In this document: positions 1-8,506 of the stretch, piece by piece
Layout of the letters: each line of letters starts with the position of its first letter
Position numbering within the stretch: position 1 is the first letter of the stretch
From: Betaproteobacteria bacterium
GTDB taxonomy: Bacteria; Pseudomonadota; Gammaproteobacteria; Burkholderiales; Burkholderiaceae_D
Assembly (NCBI GenBank): GCA_016868055.1
Contig: VGHX01000011.1
Location: 1 to 51,540 of the forward strand
Direction: 5' to 3'
DNA length: 51,540 nucleotides
Translations under genes and position numbers: made by a program
Notes under the pieces: model-generated
Databases searched by the model: none
The model's input: the letters and a program-made list of their open reading frames with translations, nothing else
Told to the model about the DNA's origin: nothing

Positions 1-1
1 A

Positions 2-676
2 AAGGAGGCGCTGAACGAATTCTTTATGCACCGGAGTATAGCTGACATTAAAGCGCTGCTTGAAGCAGCCGGTGACCTGGACACCAGGCTGAGAGGTGAA
101 TTGATCACGCTGATAAGAGGTGAGACACTCTTCTCAGAAGAAAAATTTCTCTTCTTTGTACATTCTCTCTGGCCACAATTAGATGAAAACGAAAAAAATG
201 ACCTGTTTGTGGCAACGATAAATTATCCAGAACCCTGCTTTCATGCGGTATTTGACATGATGGATTGCTCATTAACGCAAAAGCATATCTCCGCCATGCT
301 TAGTATCGCGAGCCTCGAAAAACATAAGGCCGCATGGGAGTTTGCTGCTGATCGATCGCCCGAAATGGGCCAGTTCTTGAACGAAGTGCGTGAGAAGAAT
401 TTCAAACCATTCATGTATGTGCGTCAAGCCGTTCAGGTGGGAAGCTTGCGGTGGTTCGATGCTTTCATCAGTGCTGGCTTTGATTTACAAGAGTACCTTG
501 ATCTCAGTGCGCGAGATTTTCTACCCAAGCTGGCGGATCTTGACCCGGCCGGGCTCAAAAATCGGCTGGCCGGTGTCCGGCTTCTGGCAGATACAACGCT
601 TCAGGACGATTGCAATACCAACGAAGGTAAGCGTGCGTTAAGCGAACTCATCAAGGCAACCGTGGTTGTATCGTAG
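2..676 (+). CDS. Unknown protein, C-terminal part (cut by window edge)
   Basis: The reading frame is open to the left edge (first complete codon at base 2), so this is probably the end of a longer protein. The first ATG is at 26, but the AGGAGG at 3-8 lies 17 bases upstream, too far for normal initiation, so that Met is more likely internal. The protein is rich in short amphipathic helices. Two stretches, ADIKALLEAAGDLD near the start and a GSLRWFDAFISAGFDL segment around residues 140-160, have the spacing and small-residue pattern of degenerate ankyrin repeats. Base composition looks more A/T-rich than the neighbouring housekeeping genes. I do not recognise a family. It may be a relative of the ankyrin protein at 3791-6037, but that is only an impression. 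Confidence 0.6.
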   Translation, partial: KEALNEFFMHRSIADIKALLEAAGDLDTRLRGELITLIRGETLFSEEKFLFFVHSLWPQLDENEKNDLFVATINYPEPCFHAVFDMMDCSLTQKHISAMLSIASLEKHKAAWEFAADRSPEMGQFLNEVREKNFKPFMYVRQAVQVGSLRWFDAFISAGFDLQEYLDLSARDFLPKLADLDPAGLKNRLAGVRLLADTTLQDDCNTNEGKRALSELIKATVVVS

Positions 677-683
677 ACCCTCA

Positions 684-713
684 CCGGATTGCAGCCCCGC
701 CGCTGTAATCCGG
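684..713 (+). terminator. Hairpin between the edge gene and prmB
   Basis: CCGGATT (684-690) pairs perfectly with AATCCGG (707-713), and an inner CAG/CTG pair extends the stem. No T-run follows, so termination is uncertain. It lies 8 bases after the stop of the upstream gene. Confidence 0.35.
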
Positions 714-760
714 TATCCTTGCGGCCTTGAATACTTGTACCCGAGCCTCGGGATTCGTCA

Positions 761-1639
761 ATGGCTGTTCCTTTCCAAACACTGCGTGACCTGCTGCGTC
801 ACGCAGTCACCCGCTTCAACACCGCGCAGCTCTATTTTGGGCATGGCAGCGATAATGCCTTCGATGAAGCAGCCTATCTGCTGCTGCACACACTCAAACT
901 GCCGCTCGACCAGCTGGAGCCCTTCCTCGATGCACGGCTAACAACCGACGAAATCCAGACACTGCTCGGCTTGATCGAGCGTCGTGCCAATGACCGCGTA
1001 CCCGTGGCCTACCTGACGAATGAGGCGCTGCTTGGCAGCTATCGCTTCTATGTCGATGAGCGCGTGATCGTGCCGCGCTCATTTATCGCCGAGCTGATTC
1101 CAGAGCAATTTCAGCCATGGATTGCCGAACCGGATGAGGTATCGCACGTACTTGAGCTTTGTACCGGTTCGGGCTGTCTGGCGATTATGTTGGCCGATGC
1201 CTTTCCATATGCACGCATTGACGCGGTTGATCTGTCAACCGATGCATTACAAGTGGCCGAAAAAAACATCACCCACTACGCACTGCAGGACAGAGTCACG
1301 CTGCATCACTCAGATCTGTTCGACCAAATTCCGAATAAAAAATACGACCTCATCGTTACCAATCCGCCCTATGTGAATAGCGCATCGATGAACAAGCTAC
1401 CGCCAGAGTATCGCGCCGAGCCGCAGATGGCACTGGCCGGCGGCGAGGATGGTATGGATCTGGTGCGGCGTATCGTGGCCGGCGCGAAAGAAAGACTGAC
1501 ACCGCATGGCGTACTCGTGGTCGAGATTGGCAATGAATTTGTGCATGCCGAAGCCGCATTGGCCGATCTTGAGCTGACCTGGTTGTCGACCAGTGCCGGT
1601 GATGAGGCAGTGTTTTTGGTGATGGCTAGTCAGCTATAA
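761..1639 (+). CDS. prmB: Ribosomal protein L3 N5-glutamine methyltransferase
   Basis: This is a SAM-dependent enzyme that methylates a glutamine side chain of ribosomal protein L3 in the cytoplasm. The helical N-terminal domain (about 1-100) precedes a Rossmann methyltransferase domain. The SAM-binding motif I reads ELCTGSGC (132-139), and the catalytic NPPY motif, which is diagnostic of N5-glutamine methyltransferases, is at 201-204. The length of 292 aa fits PrmB, and the N-terminal sequence and the NPPYVN context favour PrmB over PrmC. Known of the family: the methylated glutamine affects ribosome assembly. The gene stands alone. After its stop lies a perfect AT-rich 14-bp palindrome (1652-1665), then yheS in the same direction 114 bases on. 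Confidence 0.93.
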   Translation: MAVPFQTLRDLLRHAVTRFNTAQLYFGHGSDNAFDEAAYLLLHTLKLPLDQLEPFLDARLTTDEIQTLLGLIERRANDRVPVAYLTNEALLGSYRFYVDERVIVPRSFIAELIPEQFQPWIAEPDEVSHVLELCTGSGCLAIMLADAFPYARIDAVDLSTDALQVAEKNITHYALQDRVTLHHSDLFDQIPNKKYDLIVTNPPYVNSASMNKLPPEYRAEPQMALAGGEDGMDLVRRIVAGAKERLTPHGVLVVEIGNEFVHAEAALADLELTWLSTSAGDEAVFLVMASQL

Positions 1640-1651
1640 CCTTCTGAATTA

Positions 1652-1665
1652 ATTAATGCATTAAT
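1652..1665. other. Perfect AT-rich 14-bp palindrome
   Basis: ATTAATGCATTAAT lies 13 bases after the prmB stop and about 90 bases before yheS. It could be an operator or promoter element for yheS. No other support was found. Confidence 0.25.
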
Positions 1666-1753
1666 GAATGACTGCCTGAATGAATAAGCATCGCCAGTTG
1701 AAAGACAATAACCCCGTAGGCCGAAGTCCAGCCTCTGCGCAGTTTCCCAAATC

Positions 1754-3715
1754 ATGATTCGACTCCAACAGCTGAGCCTGATGCGCGGCACAAAAGCGCT
1801 ATTCGAGTCGGCCGACCTGACCATCAACCCCGCTGAAAAAGTCGGCCTGATCGGCGCTAATGGCTGCGGTAAATCGACGCTATTCCAGATGCTGCTGGGT
1901 GAGTTGCAGCCTGACAGCGGTGATATCGATTTTCCTAAACAATGGCGCGTTGCCCATGTCGCGCAAGAGACGCCAGCGCTTGATCGAAGCGCTGTTGACT
2001 ATGTCATTGACGGTGACGCTTGGCTGCGTTCACTCGAACATGCACTAGAGGCGCTCGAGTCCCAAGGCGATGCGGCCGATGGTCATAAAATTGGCGAGCT
2101 GCATACCCAGTTAGCGGATGCCGATGCTTACACGGCGCGCTCACGGGCAGAGCAATTACTGCTCGGCTTGGGATTTTCAGTCAACCAGTTTGACCATCCA
2201 ATCACCAACTTCTCGGGTGGCTGGCGCATGCGACTGAATCTTGCCCAAGCCTTGATGTGCCCCTCCGAGTTGCTGCTGCTGGATGAGCCCACCAACCACC
2301 TGGACCTGGATGCCATCCTGTGGCTGGAAGATTGGTTGAAGCAATACGCAGGCACCATGCTGGTGATCTCGCATGACCGGGATTTTCTGGACAGCGTGAC
2401 CACTGTGATCGCGCATATCGATCAGCGCAAGCTCAAACGCTACGCCGGTAACTACAGCAGCTTCGAGCGCCAACGTGCGGCACAGCTGACCTTATTGCAG
2501 TCGCAGGTCGAAAAGCAGCAACGCCAACGCGCGCACCTTCAGTCATTCATTGATCGCTTCAAAGCGAAAGCGACTAAAGCCAAACAGGCCCAGAGCCGTA
2601 TCAAAGCGCTCGCCCGCATGGAAGAACTGGCGCCCCTGCGCGCCGCCGCTGAGTTCAGCTTTACCTTTCGAGAACCCGAGCGGGCGCCTAATCCCCTTCT
2701 GGTGCTTGATCATCTTGATGCGGGCTATCGAAACAACACCTCAGATGACGTCGTCGAACAAAAAATTATCCTGAGTGACTTGCAATGGTCGCTGCAAGCT
2801 GGACAGCGTATTGGATTACTCGGGGTAAATGGCGCTGGCAAATCAACGCTGATTAAAACCATTGCGGGCGATATCACGCCATTGAACGGCAGCTTGAACA
2901 AAGGCAAAGGCTTGACGATAGGTTATTTCGCGCAGCACCAACTTGAGATGCTGCAGCCCGATGATAGCCCGCTGATGCACTTGATGCGTATTGCGCCCGA
3001 TGCGCGCGAACAAGTCCTGCGTGATTTTCTGGGAAGTTTTAACTTCCCCGGCGAGATGGTGAAGAGCCCGATTGCGCCCTTCTCCGGCGGCGAAAAAGCG
3101 AGACTAGCGCTGGCACTGATTGTCTGGCAGCGCCCGAATTTATTGCTACTCGACGAGCCCACGAACCACCTTGATCTGGAAACGCGCGAAGCGCTGACCG
3201 AGGCGCTGGCGCAGTTCGAGGGAACGCTGATTTTGGTGTCACACGACCGCCATCTACTGCGGGCTACCACTGATGATTTCCTTATCGTCGCTGATGGTCA
3301 GCTGACTGCGTTTGATGGCGATTTAGAAGACTATCGTGCTTGGCTATTCAAAACCAGAGCAGCCATGTCGGCTAGCGATAAAAAATCGTCAGCGAACGCC
3401 ATACCGATCACCGTTCCGATTGCTGACAACAAGGTGCAACAACCAATCGAAGCGAAGGAACGTCAGCGTCTTTCAAATCTGAGAAAGCCACTGGAAAGAC
3501 GTCTGCAAAAGCTAGAAGCAGAGCTCGATGCTATACACCATAAAAAAGCCTCCATCGACGTGGCTTTAGCTGACAGCAGCATTTACGACAGTACAAGAAA
3601 AAATGAGTTACAGCAGCTTCTCGACCATCAGCATCAGACCACCACTGTGCTGGAGCAGCTGGAGTCTGAATGGCTGCAGATTCAAGAGTCACTAGAAAAA
3701 ATCCTGACTGATTAA
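1754..3715 (+). CDS. yheS: ABC-F ATPase, YheS type
   Basis: This is a soluble ABC protein without membrane segments, of the ABC-F translation-factor group that acts at the ribosomal E site. Two ATPase domains are present. The first has Walker A GANGCGKST (34-42), an FSGGW signature and LLLLDEPTNHLD. The second has Walker A GVNGAGKST (357-365), FSGGEK (about 443) and another DEPTNHLD. Between them lies the charged linker (SFIDRFKAKATKAKQAQSR) typical of ABC-F, and after the second domain comes a basic coiled-coil C-terminal extension (about 560-653). The signature FSGGWRMRLNLAQAL and the linker match the YheS subgroup rather than Uup or EttA. The 653-aa length is close to that of E. coli YheS. 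YheS has been linked to relief of stalled translation; that role is taken from the family. Confidence 0.92.
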   Translation: MIRLQQLSLMRGTKALFESADLTINPAEKVGLIGANGCGKSTLFQMLLGELQPDSGDIDFPKQWRVAHVAQETPALDRSAVDYVIDGDAWLRSLEHALEALESQGDAADGHKIGELHTQLADADAYTARSRAEQLLLGLGFSVNQFDHPITNFSGGWRMRLNLAQALMCPSELLLLDEPTNHLDLDAILWLEDWLKQYAGTMLVISHDRDFLDSVTTVIAHIDQRKLKRYAGNYSSFERQRAAQLTLLQSQVEKQQRQRAHLQSFIDRFKAKATKAKQAQSRIKALARMEELAPLRAAAEFSFTFREPERAPNPLLVLDHLDAGYRNNTSDDVVEQKIILSDLQWSLQAGQRIGLLGVNGAGKSTLIKTIAGDITPLNGSLNKGKGLTIGYFAQHQLEMLQPDDSPLMHLMRIAPDAREQVLRDFLGSFNFPGEMVKSPIAPFSGGEKARLALALIVWQRPNLLLLDEPTNHLDLETREALTEALAQFEGTLILVSHDRHLLRATTDDFLIVADGQLTAFDGDLEDYRAWLFKTRAAMSASDKKSSANAIPITVPIADNKVQQPIEAKERQRLSNLRKPLERRLQKLEAELDAIHHKKASIDVALADSSIYDSTRKNELQQLLDHQHQTTTVLEQLESEWLQIQESLEKILTD

Positions 3716-3790
3716 GGGTTTCATAGTCGGACAGGAACCACGCTGGTATAAGCGCTACTGAGCAGGCACTTTCAACTCAGAGCTGACGCT

Positions 3791-6037
3791 ATGCAACCGA
3801 CCTGCCCTTCTCATAATACCTTTCCAGACGTACCTGATTTTGGCATTGATCTTTTCCCCACCCCGGCAGCAGTACTTAACGTTGAAGTGAGTCCAGAGGG
3901 GACTCAGGCGCCACCACCCGACACCACCACTGGCTCTCACCCCCTCGCAGCTGACCAAAAGCTGCATAGAATCATCCGATTTGGTAACAAATATGATTTA
4001 TCCAAATTGATCGATGAAGCTATCAGCGAAGGCGCTCAGCTGAACCATCCAGCATGCTACGAATGCAATTCATTAGTTGTTGCAGTGCGCGCCAATAATT
4101 CTCAGGCGATATCGCCACTATTGGTTCGTGGGGCGCAATTACCTGTTCGTGATGACAACAACATTGATTTGCTGATGGAAGCCTGCCGGTCGGGCGACGT
4201 CAATATGGCGATAGAGCTTGTCAAAGTCGCCAAGATGAAGGTGAACGCGCAAGACGCAACCGGAAAAACTGCACTGCACTATGCGGTGATTGGTGGCTCG
4301 CAGGAACTTACCTTGCTCATGTTGAGCAGCGGCGCGAACCCCAACGCTGAAGCTCACCAGATGACGGAATTTGAATCCACAACTATTTTCGGGCTTGGCA
4401 TTAATTTCAAAAACCTTGCAGTGACGCCCTTGATGATCGCCGTGCGGCTAGGTGATGAATATCTGACTCACCTGCTGCTTAGTCACGGAGCCGACGCGAA
4501 TCGAGGTGCCTGCTCCCCGCTGATCATCGCTGCTTTTTCTGGCAAGCCTGATATCTTCAAGCGCCTATTGAGTGCTGGCGCGACGCTCGATCAGTGCCGC
4601 GAATATCGCGGATATACCGGCTTGTCTGCATGTATTGTTTCCCGGATGCCGATTCATTATCTGTCTCAACTGGTTTCAAATCATGATTTTTCAACCTACA
4701 ACGGCTCTGTCTCATCGCCACTGGGACTTGCCGTCGAGCGTAAGCTCTATGATGCGGTATCGTTATTGCTCTCGTGTGGTGCTTCGATTGAGAATCACGA
4801 AACAACGGATGAGCCTATCAGTATTTGGCAAGCTGCGCTATCTAACGGATGCTATGGATCGCCGATGGCAGATTTACTGATAGCGAAAAATCCTCTGGTC
4901 ATTCAAACACATGAGGCAGAACCTATTGCAAATCAATTGTTCTGGATGGGCAGCAAGATTCATCAGTCCGAGGTACTTGCCTCAAATGGCTGTTTTACAT
5001 CCATTATGTTTGCCTCCTCAGAGAAGATCAAGTTGGCATTTAGTGAGCGGCCAGATTTAACGGAACGCCAAAAATCATTGATCGCTGCGTTGATCTTTGG
5101 CCAGTCGTTACCTCAGACGCCACCACCAGCGCCGCTCAAGAGCGGGGAACCCATACCAAATCACGTGATCTGGCAGCACAACACCCGACGGAAAATTCAC
5201 CTCCAACGAGAAGCACTGAAATTAGCATCAACCACCCTCGTTAATCACACCATGCAAAAGCTTGCCGAGACGGTGTCCGCTACGTTCTTTCAAGCGCTCG
5301 CCACGCGTTTTCCTAAAAATGTCGCGATTGGAAAATTTATTAATCAGCACTTGCAAGAGGCGCTGGGCATCCCTGCCGTAATCGCCAAACGCATCGGTGA
5401 TGCATGGCATAAAGCCGCAGCATGGTCGGTAGGTTGGCAAACTGCCCCGGAAAAGAAAGACCAAATTCTGGAAAGCCTGGCGCGTAATCTATTAAGAAAA
5501 GCAGCCGACGAACCGCTGATGGATGCAGACACGCTGATATTCTCATGCAAGACTGCACTGGACGCAGCGCTGCCACTTAAATCACAACCGCTCCATCAAT
5601 TCCACTGCGACCCGGTGGCCTGGCTGTATAAACTAGAAAACCGGACGTCGCTGGCAGACCCCGATCCTAATCTTCCGAATCGGTGTCAGATCGAACTTGG
5701 CCTGCCTTTTGCGACCTGTGATGCCATTGCCAAAGCGTGGCAGCAGTCGATACAACGTACGCGAGAAGCGCCATGGCAACAACTGCCACAATTACTGCAA
5801 ATCCTTAACAAGGAATTTGCCCACCGCATCACAGATAGTCTGGCTGATGAAAACGCTCAAGAGATTATTTCTGATATTGATCATCTGATGCTTCAAACAT
5901 GGATAAAGAAAATACAATCGCCCAAACCACCACAGCCGACAGCGGCAGAGCTGCCACCGGGTGCGGTTGGACGTAAAAGGCCCGCGGAGCAGGAGGCGCC
6001 CGATGCGCCGCCCTCGAAAGAGCGAAAGACTGCATAG
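3791..6037 (+). CDS. Ankyrin-repeat protein with basic C-terminal tail, candidate host-directed effector
   Basis: The 748-aa protein starts with a Pro/Thr-rich leader (1-55) lacking a Sec signal. Ankyrin repeats cover about 55-330; the clearest is TGKTALHYAVIGGSQELTLL (157-176), followed by LSSGANPN, and later repeats include TPLMIAVRLGDEYLTHLLLSHGADANRG. A helical region without a family I recognise spans about 450-710. The last 21 residues are disordered and fit the classical bipartite nuclear-localisation pattern: K729-R730, a 12-residue spacer, then K743-E-R-K746. Ankyrin repeats bind proteins and are common in secreted effectors of host-associated bacteria. That this one is exported or enters nuclei is inference. 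Composition is more A/T-rich than the flanking genes. Alternatively it is a cytoplasmic scaffold. Confidence 0.85.
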   Translation: MQPTCPSHNTFPDVPDFGIDLFPTPAAVLNVEVSPEGTQAPPPDTTTGSHPLAADQKLHRIIRFGNKYDLSKLIDEAISEGAQLNHPACYECNSLVVAVRANNSQAISPLLVRGAQLPVRDDNNIDLLMEACRSGDVNMAIELVKVAKMKVNAQDATGKTALHYAVIGGSQELTLLMLSSGANPNAEAHQMTEFESTTIFGLGINFKNLAVTPLMIAVRLGDEYLTHLLLSHGADANRGACSPLIIAAFSGKPDIFKRLLSAGATLDQCREYRGYTGLSACIVSRMPIHYLSQLVSNHDFSTYNGSVSSPLGLAVERKLYDAVSLLLSCGASIENHETTDEPISIWQAALSNGCYGSPMADLLIAKNPLVIQTHEAEPIANQLFWMGSKIHQSEVLASNGCFTSIMFASSEKIKLAFSERPDLTERQKSLIAALIFGQSLPQTPPPAPLKSGEPIPNHVIWQHNTRRKIHLQREALKLASTTLVNHTMQKLAETVSATFFQALATRFPKNVAIGKFINQHLQEALGIPAVIAKRIGDAWHKAAAWSVGWQTAPEKKDQILESLARNLLRKAADEPLMDADTLIFSCKTALDAALPLKSQPLHQFHCDPVAWLYKLENRTSLADPDPNLPNRCQIELGLPFATCDAIAKAWQQSIQRTREAPWQQLPQLLQILNKEFAHRITDSLADENAQEIISDIDHLMLQTWIKKIQSPKPPQPTAAELPPGAVGRKRPAEQEAPDAPPSKERKTA

Positions 6038-6058
6038 CTTAACCGCTGAATACGTCAC

Positions 6059-6086
6059 TGCCGAGGTTTGAAGCATAATCTCGGCA
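6059..6086 (+). other. Hairpin abutting a start codon
   Basis: TGCCGAG (6059-6065) pairs with CTCGGCA (6080-6086) around a 14-base loop. The 3' arm ends on the A of the ATG at 6086. It may be a weak terminator for the ankyrin gene or may limit access to the next start. No Shine-Dalgarno sequence is evident here. Confidence 0.35.
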
Positions 6087-7246
6087 TGACCCCACCTGCG
6101 ACGACATCCCCGAATTTTGGCGTTCACTCAAGCGCCAATCCCAGCCCCAGCGCCAACCCGCCCTCGCCCACCCAGTCACCGCTGGCTGGCATCACCGTAC
6201 TCGACCTGACCCGGCTGCTGCCGGGCCCGGTCGCGACCATGCATCTGGCCGATATGGGCGCCACGATTATCAAGATCGAAGATAAAGGGGCCGGTGATTA
6301 TGCGCGCACGATGATGCACGTAAGGCGCGAGCTGTCGCAAATGTTCATTGCGGTTAATCGTGGCAAACAAATCATTCACTTAGACCTGAAGCATGCCGAT
6401 GATCATCAGGCATTTTTATCCCTGGTGGATAGTGCTGATGTCGTGATCGAGAGCTTTCGTCCCGGGGTAATGGACAGACTCGGTCTGGGTTGGGAAGTGC
6501 TCAAAGCGCGCAAACCCTCTTTGGTCATGTGCGCTATTTCTGGTTACGGCCAGAGCGGGCCGCTATCTCAGCACGCTGGGCATGATCTGAATTACATTGG
6601 CTATGCAGGAATGCTGGCGCAGACGGCAGATGAGCATGGCCGACCGGTCATCAGTAATCTGCAGGTCGGTGATTTACTGGGTGGCGCACTCACTGCAGTA
6701 CAAGGCATTCTGGCGGCGCTACTGGCTGTGAAGATGGGCGGCCCCGGCCGGTTCGTGGATGTGTCCATGACCGATGCAGTGTTGGCGCATCACTTGATGC
6801 CGCTGTTCGCGTTCAATCATGAAGGCCATGCCGCACCGCCCGCGCGTGATTTTCTGACGGGTGGTCTGCCCTGCTACAACGTCTACCGCTGCAGTGATGA
6901 TCGCACCATGGCAGTGGGCGCACTCGAACTGAAATTCTGGCAGCGCTTGTGCGAGGTTATCGAGCGGCCCGATCTCAAGCAGCAGCATTGGGCGTACGGT
7001 CAGGTAGTGGGTAGCGTTGAGGCGCTTGCCGTTCGCGATCAGCTCGCTGCCATCTTCGCCACGCGCACACAGGCAGAGTGGCATGCCTTGTTTGAACCAG
7101 CAGACTGTTGCGTGACGCCGGTACTCACACCCGAAGAGGCTTTACATCATCCTCATTTCATCGCGCGCGGCTTGGTGCGCACTGAGCAGCACCCGACTGA
7201 GGGGGAATATCTGGGTACCGGGTGTTCTGTTCAATTCTACGATTAG
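6086..7246 (+). CDS. Class III CoA-transferase family protein, alpha-methylacyl-CoA racemase-like
   Basis: This is a cytoplasmic enzyme of the CaiB/BaiF (type III CoA-transferase) fold. The N-terminal core ITVLDLTRLLPGPVATMHLADMG with a following VIKIE-like strand is typical. The segment GHDLNYIGYAGML carries the Asp that, in alpha-methylacyl-CoA racemases, acts with a nearby His in alpha-proton exchange, which favours racemase-like activity over true CoA transfer. Substrate is unknown. The ATG at 6086 is preferred. A TTG at 6068 would add six residues but lies inside a hairpin. Between the start and the conserved core is a Pro/Ser/Asn-rich stretch of about 30 residues with SANPS-type repeats, not expected for the family. 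It is convergent with fdsD. A formyl-CoA transferase role beside the OxlT-like gene was considered, but no oxalyl-CoA decarboxylase gene is present. Confidence 0.82.
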   Translation: MTPPATTSPNFGVHSSANPSPSANPPSPTQSPLAGITVLDLTRLLPGPVATMHLADMGATIIKIEDKGAGDYARTMMHVRRELSQMFIAVNRGKQIIHLDLKHADDHQAFLSLVDSADVVIESFRPGVMDRLGLGWEVLKARKPSLVMCAISGYGQSGPLSQHAGHDLNYIGYAGMLAQTADEHGRPVISNLQVGDLLGGALTAVQGILAALLAVKMGGPGRFVDVSMTDAVLAHHLMPLFAFNHEGHAAPPARDFLTGGLPCYNVYRCSDDRTMAVGALELKFWQRLCEVIERPDLKQQHWAYGQVVGSVEALAVRDQLAAIFATRTQAEWHALFEPADCCVTPVLTPEEALHHPHFIARGLVRTEQHPTEGEYLGTGCSVQFYD

Positions 7247-7263
7247 CCTGCCGTTAATCGTCC

Positions 7264-7488
7264 TTACAGCAGAAAATGACGATTAGCGTCGATCGCCTCG
7301 CGCACCATTGGGCTGAGCTCAGTCGCTTCGCCACCATCCATTTTCTGCACGATGCTTTTACGCATGCGCGGATCCCAGAATTTTTTCAGGTGATTCGCGA
7401 TATCAGTCCTGGCCTGTTCACGATCGGGCATGCCTTCAAAGAAATCGCCAATCTGATTGGCCATTTTGACGAGCTGCTGGGTTTCCAT
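7264..7488 (-). CDS. fdsD: NAD-dependent formate dehydrogenase delta subunit
   Basis: This small 74-aa protein matches the FdsD family: an N-terminal METQQLVKMANQIGDFF helix, a central charged stretch, and HLKKFWDPRMRKSIV with the conserved FWDPRMR block. FdsD is the last gene of fdsGBACD clusters of soluble NAD+-linked formate dehydrogenases and is needed for the active complex. Its exact role is unsettled, but maturation or stability of the Mo subunit is usual. It lies 134 bases downstream of fdhD, further than the overlapping genes upstream, so it may be expressed by read-through. Confidence 0.88.
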   Translation of the reverse strand: METQQLVKMANQIGDFFEGMPDREQARTDIANHLKKFWDPRMRKSIVQKMDGGEATELSPMVREAIDANRHFLL

Positions 7489-7563
7489 ACATTCACTCCG
7501 GTATCGATCGCTTTAAATTGAACATTTCTAAAACGATAGTACTTTGATTTTTTTTGAAAATCT

Positions 7564-7620
7564 AAAACTGCACTGCTTTCAATCTTGTTGAACCGCTGAA
7601 AACTACGCTGACTTCAATCT
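7564..7620. repeat. Imperfect 22-bp direct repeat in the fdhD-fdsD gap
   Basis: The 22-bp copies at 7564-7585 and 7599-7620 match at 18 of 22 positions (AAAACT..CTG..TTCAATCT), 35 bases apart. Beside them, at about 7540-7557, is an AT-rich hairpin (GATTTT/AAAATC). The repeat may be a duplication relic or a processing site between fdhD and fdsD. Nothing else is visible in this gap. Confidence 0.4.
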
Positions 7621-7622
7621 CT

Positions 7623-8474
7623 CTAACTCACTACAACCTGCGCTGCATTAAATCGCTCTGCATGGGCGTACACCACATACGAGGTATCACGCATAAAACC
7701 AATCAGGGCAACGCCATAACGTTCGGCCAACCCAACCGCAAAACTCGTCGGTGCAGAAATCGCCGCAATAGTGCCTATGCCCATGGTGGCTGCTTTTTGC
7801 ACCATCTCGTAGCTGGCACGGCTCGTTAATAGCAAGGCGCCACGAGAAAAATCAGTTTTTTGATGAGCGAGCGCACCAATCAATTTATCGAGGGCGTTAT
7901 GCCGACCCACATCCTCGCGCACACCCGTCACTTGCCCGTGCGCATCGATCCACGCCGCCGCATGCGTAGCACCGCTGTGCTGCTGCAAGGGCTGTCGCAT
8001 CTGCATCGCTCGCATACCGGCAACCAGAACACTGGGAGCTATCGGCTGCGCGCCTACGACAGGCGCCAATTCACGCGCCACCTGCTCTAACGCCTCGGTA
8101 CCGCACAACCCGCAACCCGTGCGCCCAGCAAGATTACGCCGACGCTGCTTGAGTGCTGTGAATCGTTCGCTCGCAATCTCGACATGCACCAGCATGCCCT
8201 CTTCGCGCAGTTCAACCTCACAGCCGTACAGCTCGCTGCTGTTGGCGATGATGCCTTCAGACAGCGAAAACCCGAGCGCAAAATCTTCCAGATCGGCCGG
8301 CGATGCCAGCATGACGGCGTGCGAGATGCCGTTGTACTCCAGCCCGATCGGCAACTCAACCGCCAGCCAATCCTGCCCCGCAGACACCACGCCATCGCGG
8401 CAGCGCTGCACCGACACTTGCTTCAGCGTGTCGGCACCCGCACTCAAGGCATCTGCCCCGGGGCCATGCTCCAT
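7623..8474 (-). CDS. fdhD: Formate dehydrogenase accessory sulfurtransferase
   Basis: FdhD (called FdsC in fds clusters) passes sulfur from a cysteine desulfurase to the molybdenum cofactor before insertion into formate dehydrogenase. The persulfide-carrying CxxC motif is at C121-C124 in GRTGCGLCGTEAL. Other family features are the ELPIGLEYNGISHAVMLASP stretch (about 40-60), DLEDFALGFSLSEGI (61-75), REDVGRHNALDKLIGA and LLTSRASYEMVQKAA. The length of 283 aa is normal. It follows fdsA by 32 bases on the same strand, consistent with one transcript. Confidence 0.94.
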   Translation of the reverse strand: MEHGPGADALSAGADTLKQVSVQRCRDGVVSAGQDWLAVELPIGLEYNGISHAVMLASPADLEDFALGFSLSEGIIANSSELYGCEVELREEGMLVHVEIASERFTALKQRRRNLAGRTGCGLCGTEALEQVARELAPVVGAQPIAPSVLVAGMRAMQMRQPLQQHSGATHAAAWIDAHGQVTGVREDVGRHNALDKLIGALAHQKTDFSRGALLLTSRASYEMVQKAATMGIGTIAAISAPTSFAVGLAERYGVALIGFMRDTSYVVYAHAERFNAAQVVVS

Positions 8475-8506
8475 GGCGATCTCGTTTCGCTCGAGCGCCT
8501 ACCGAA

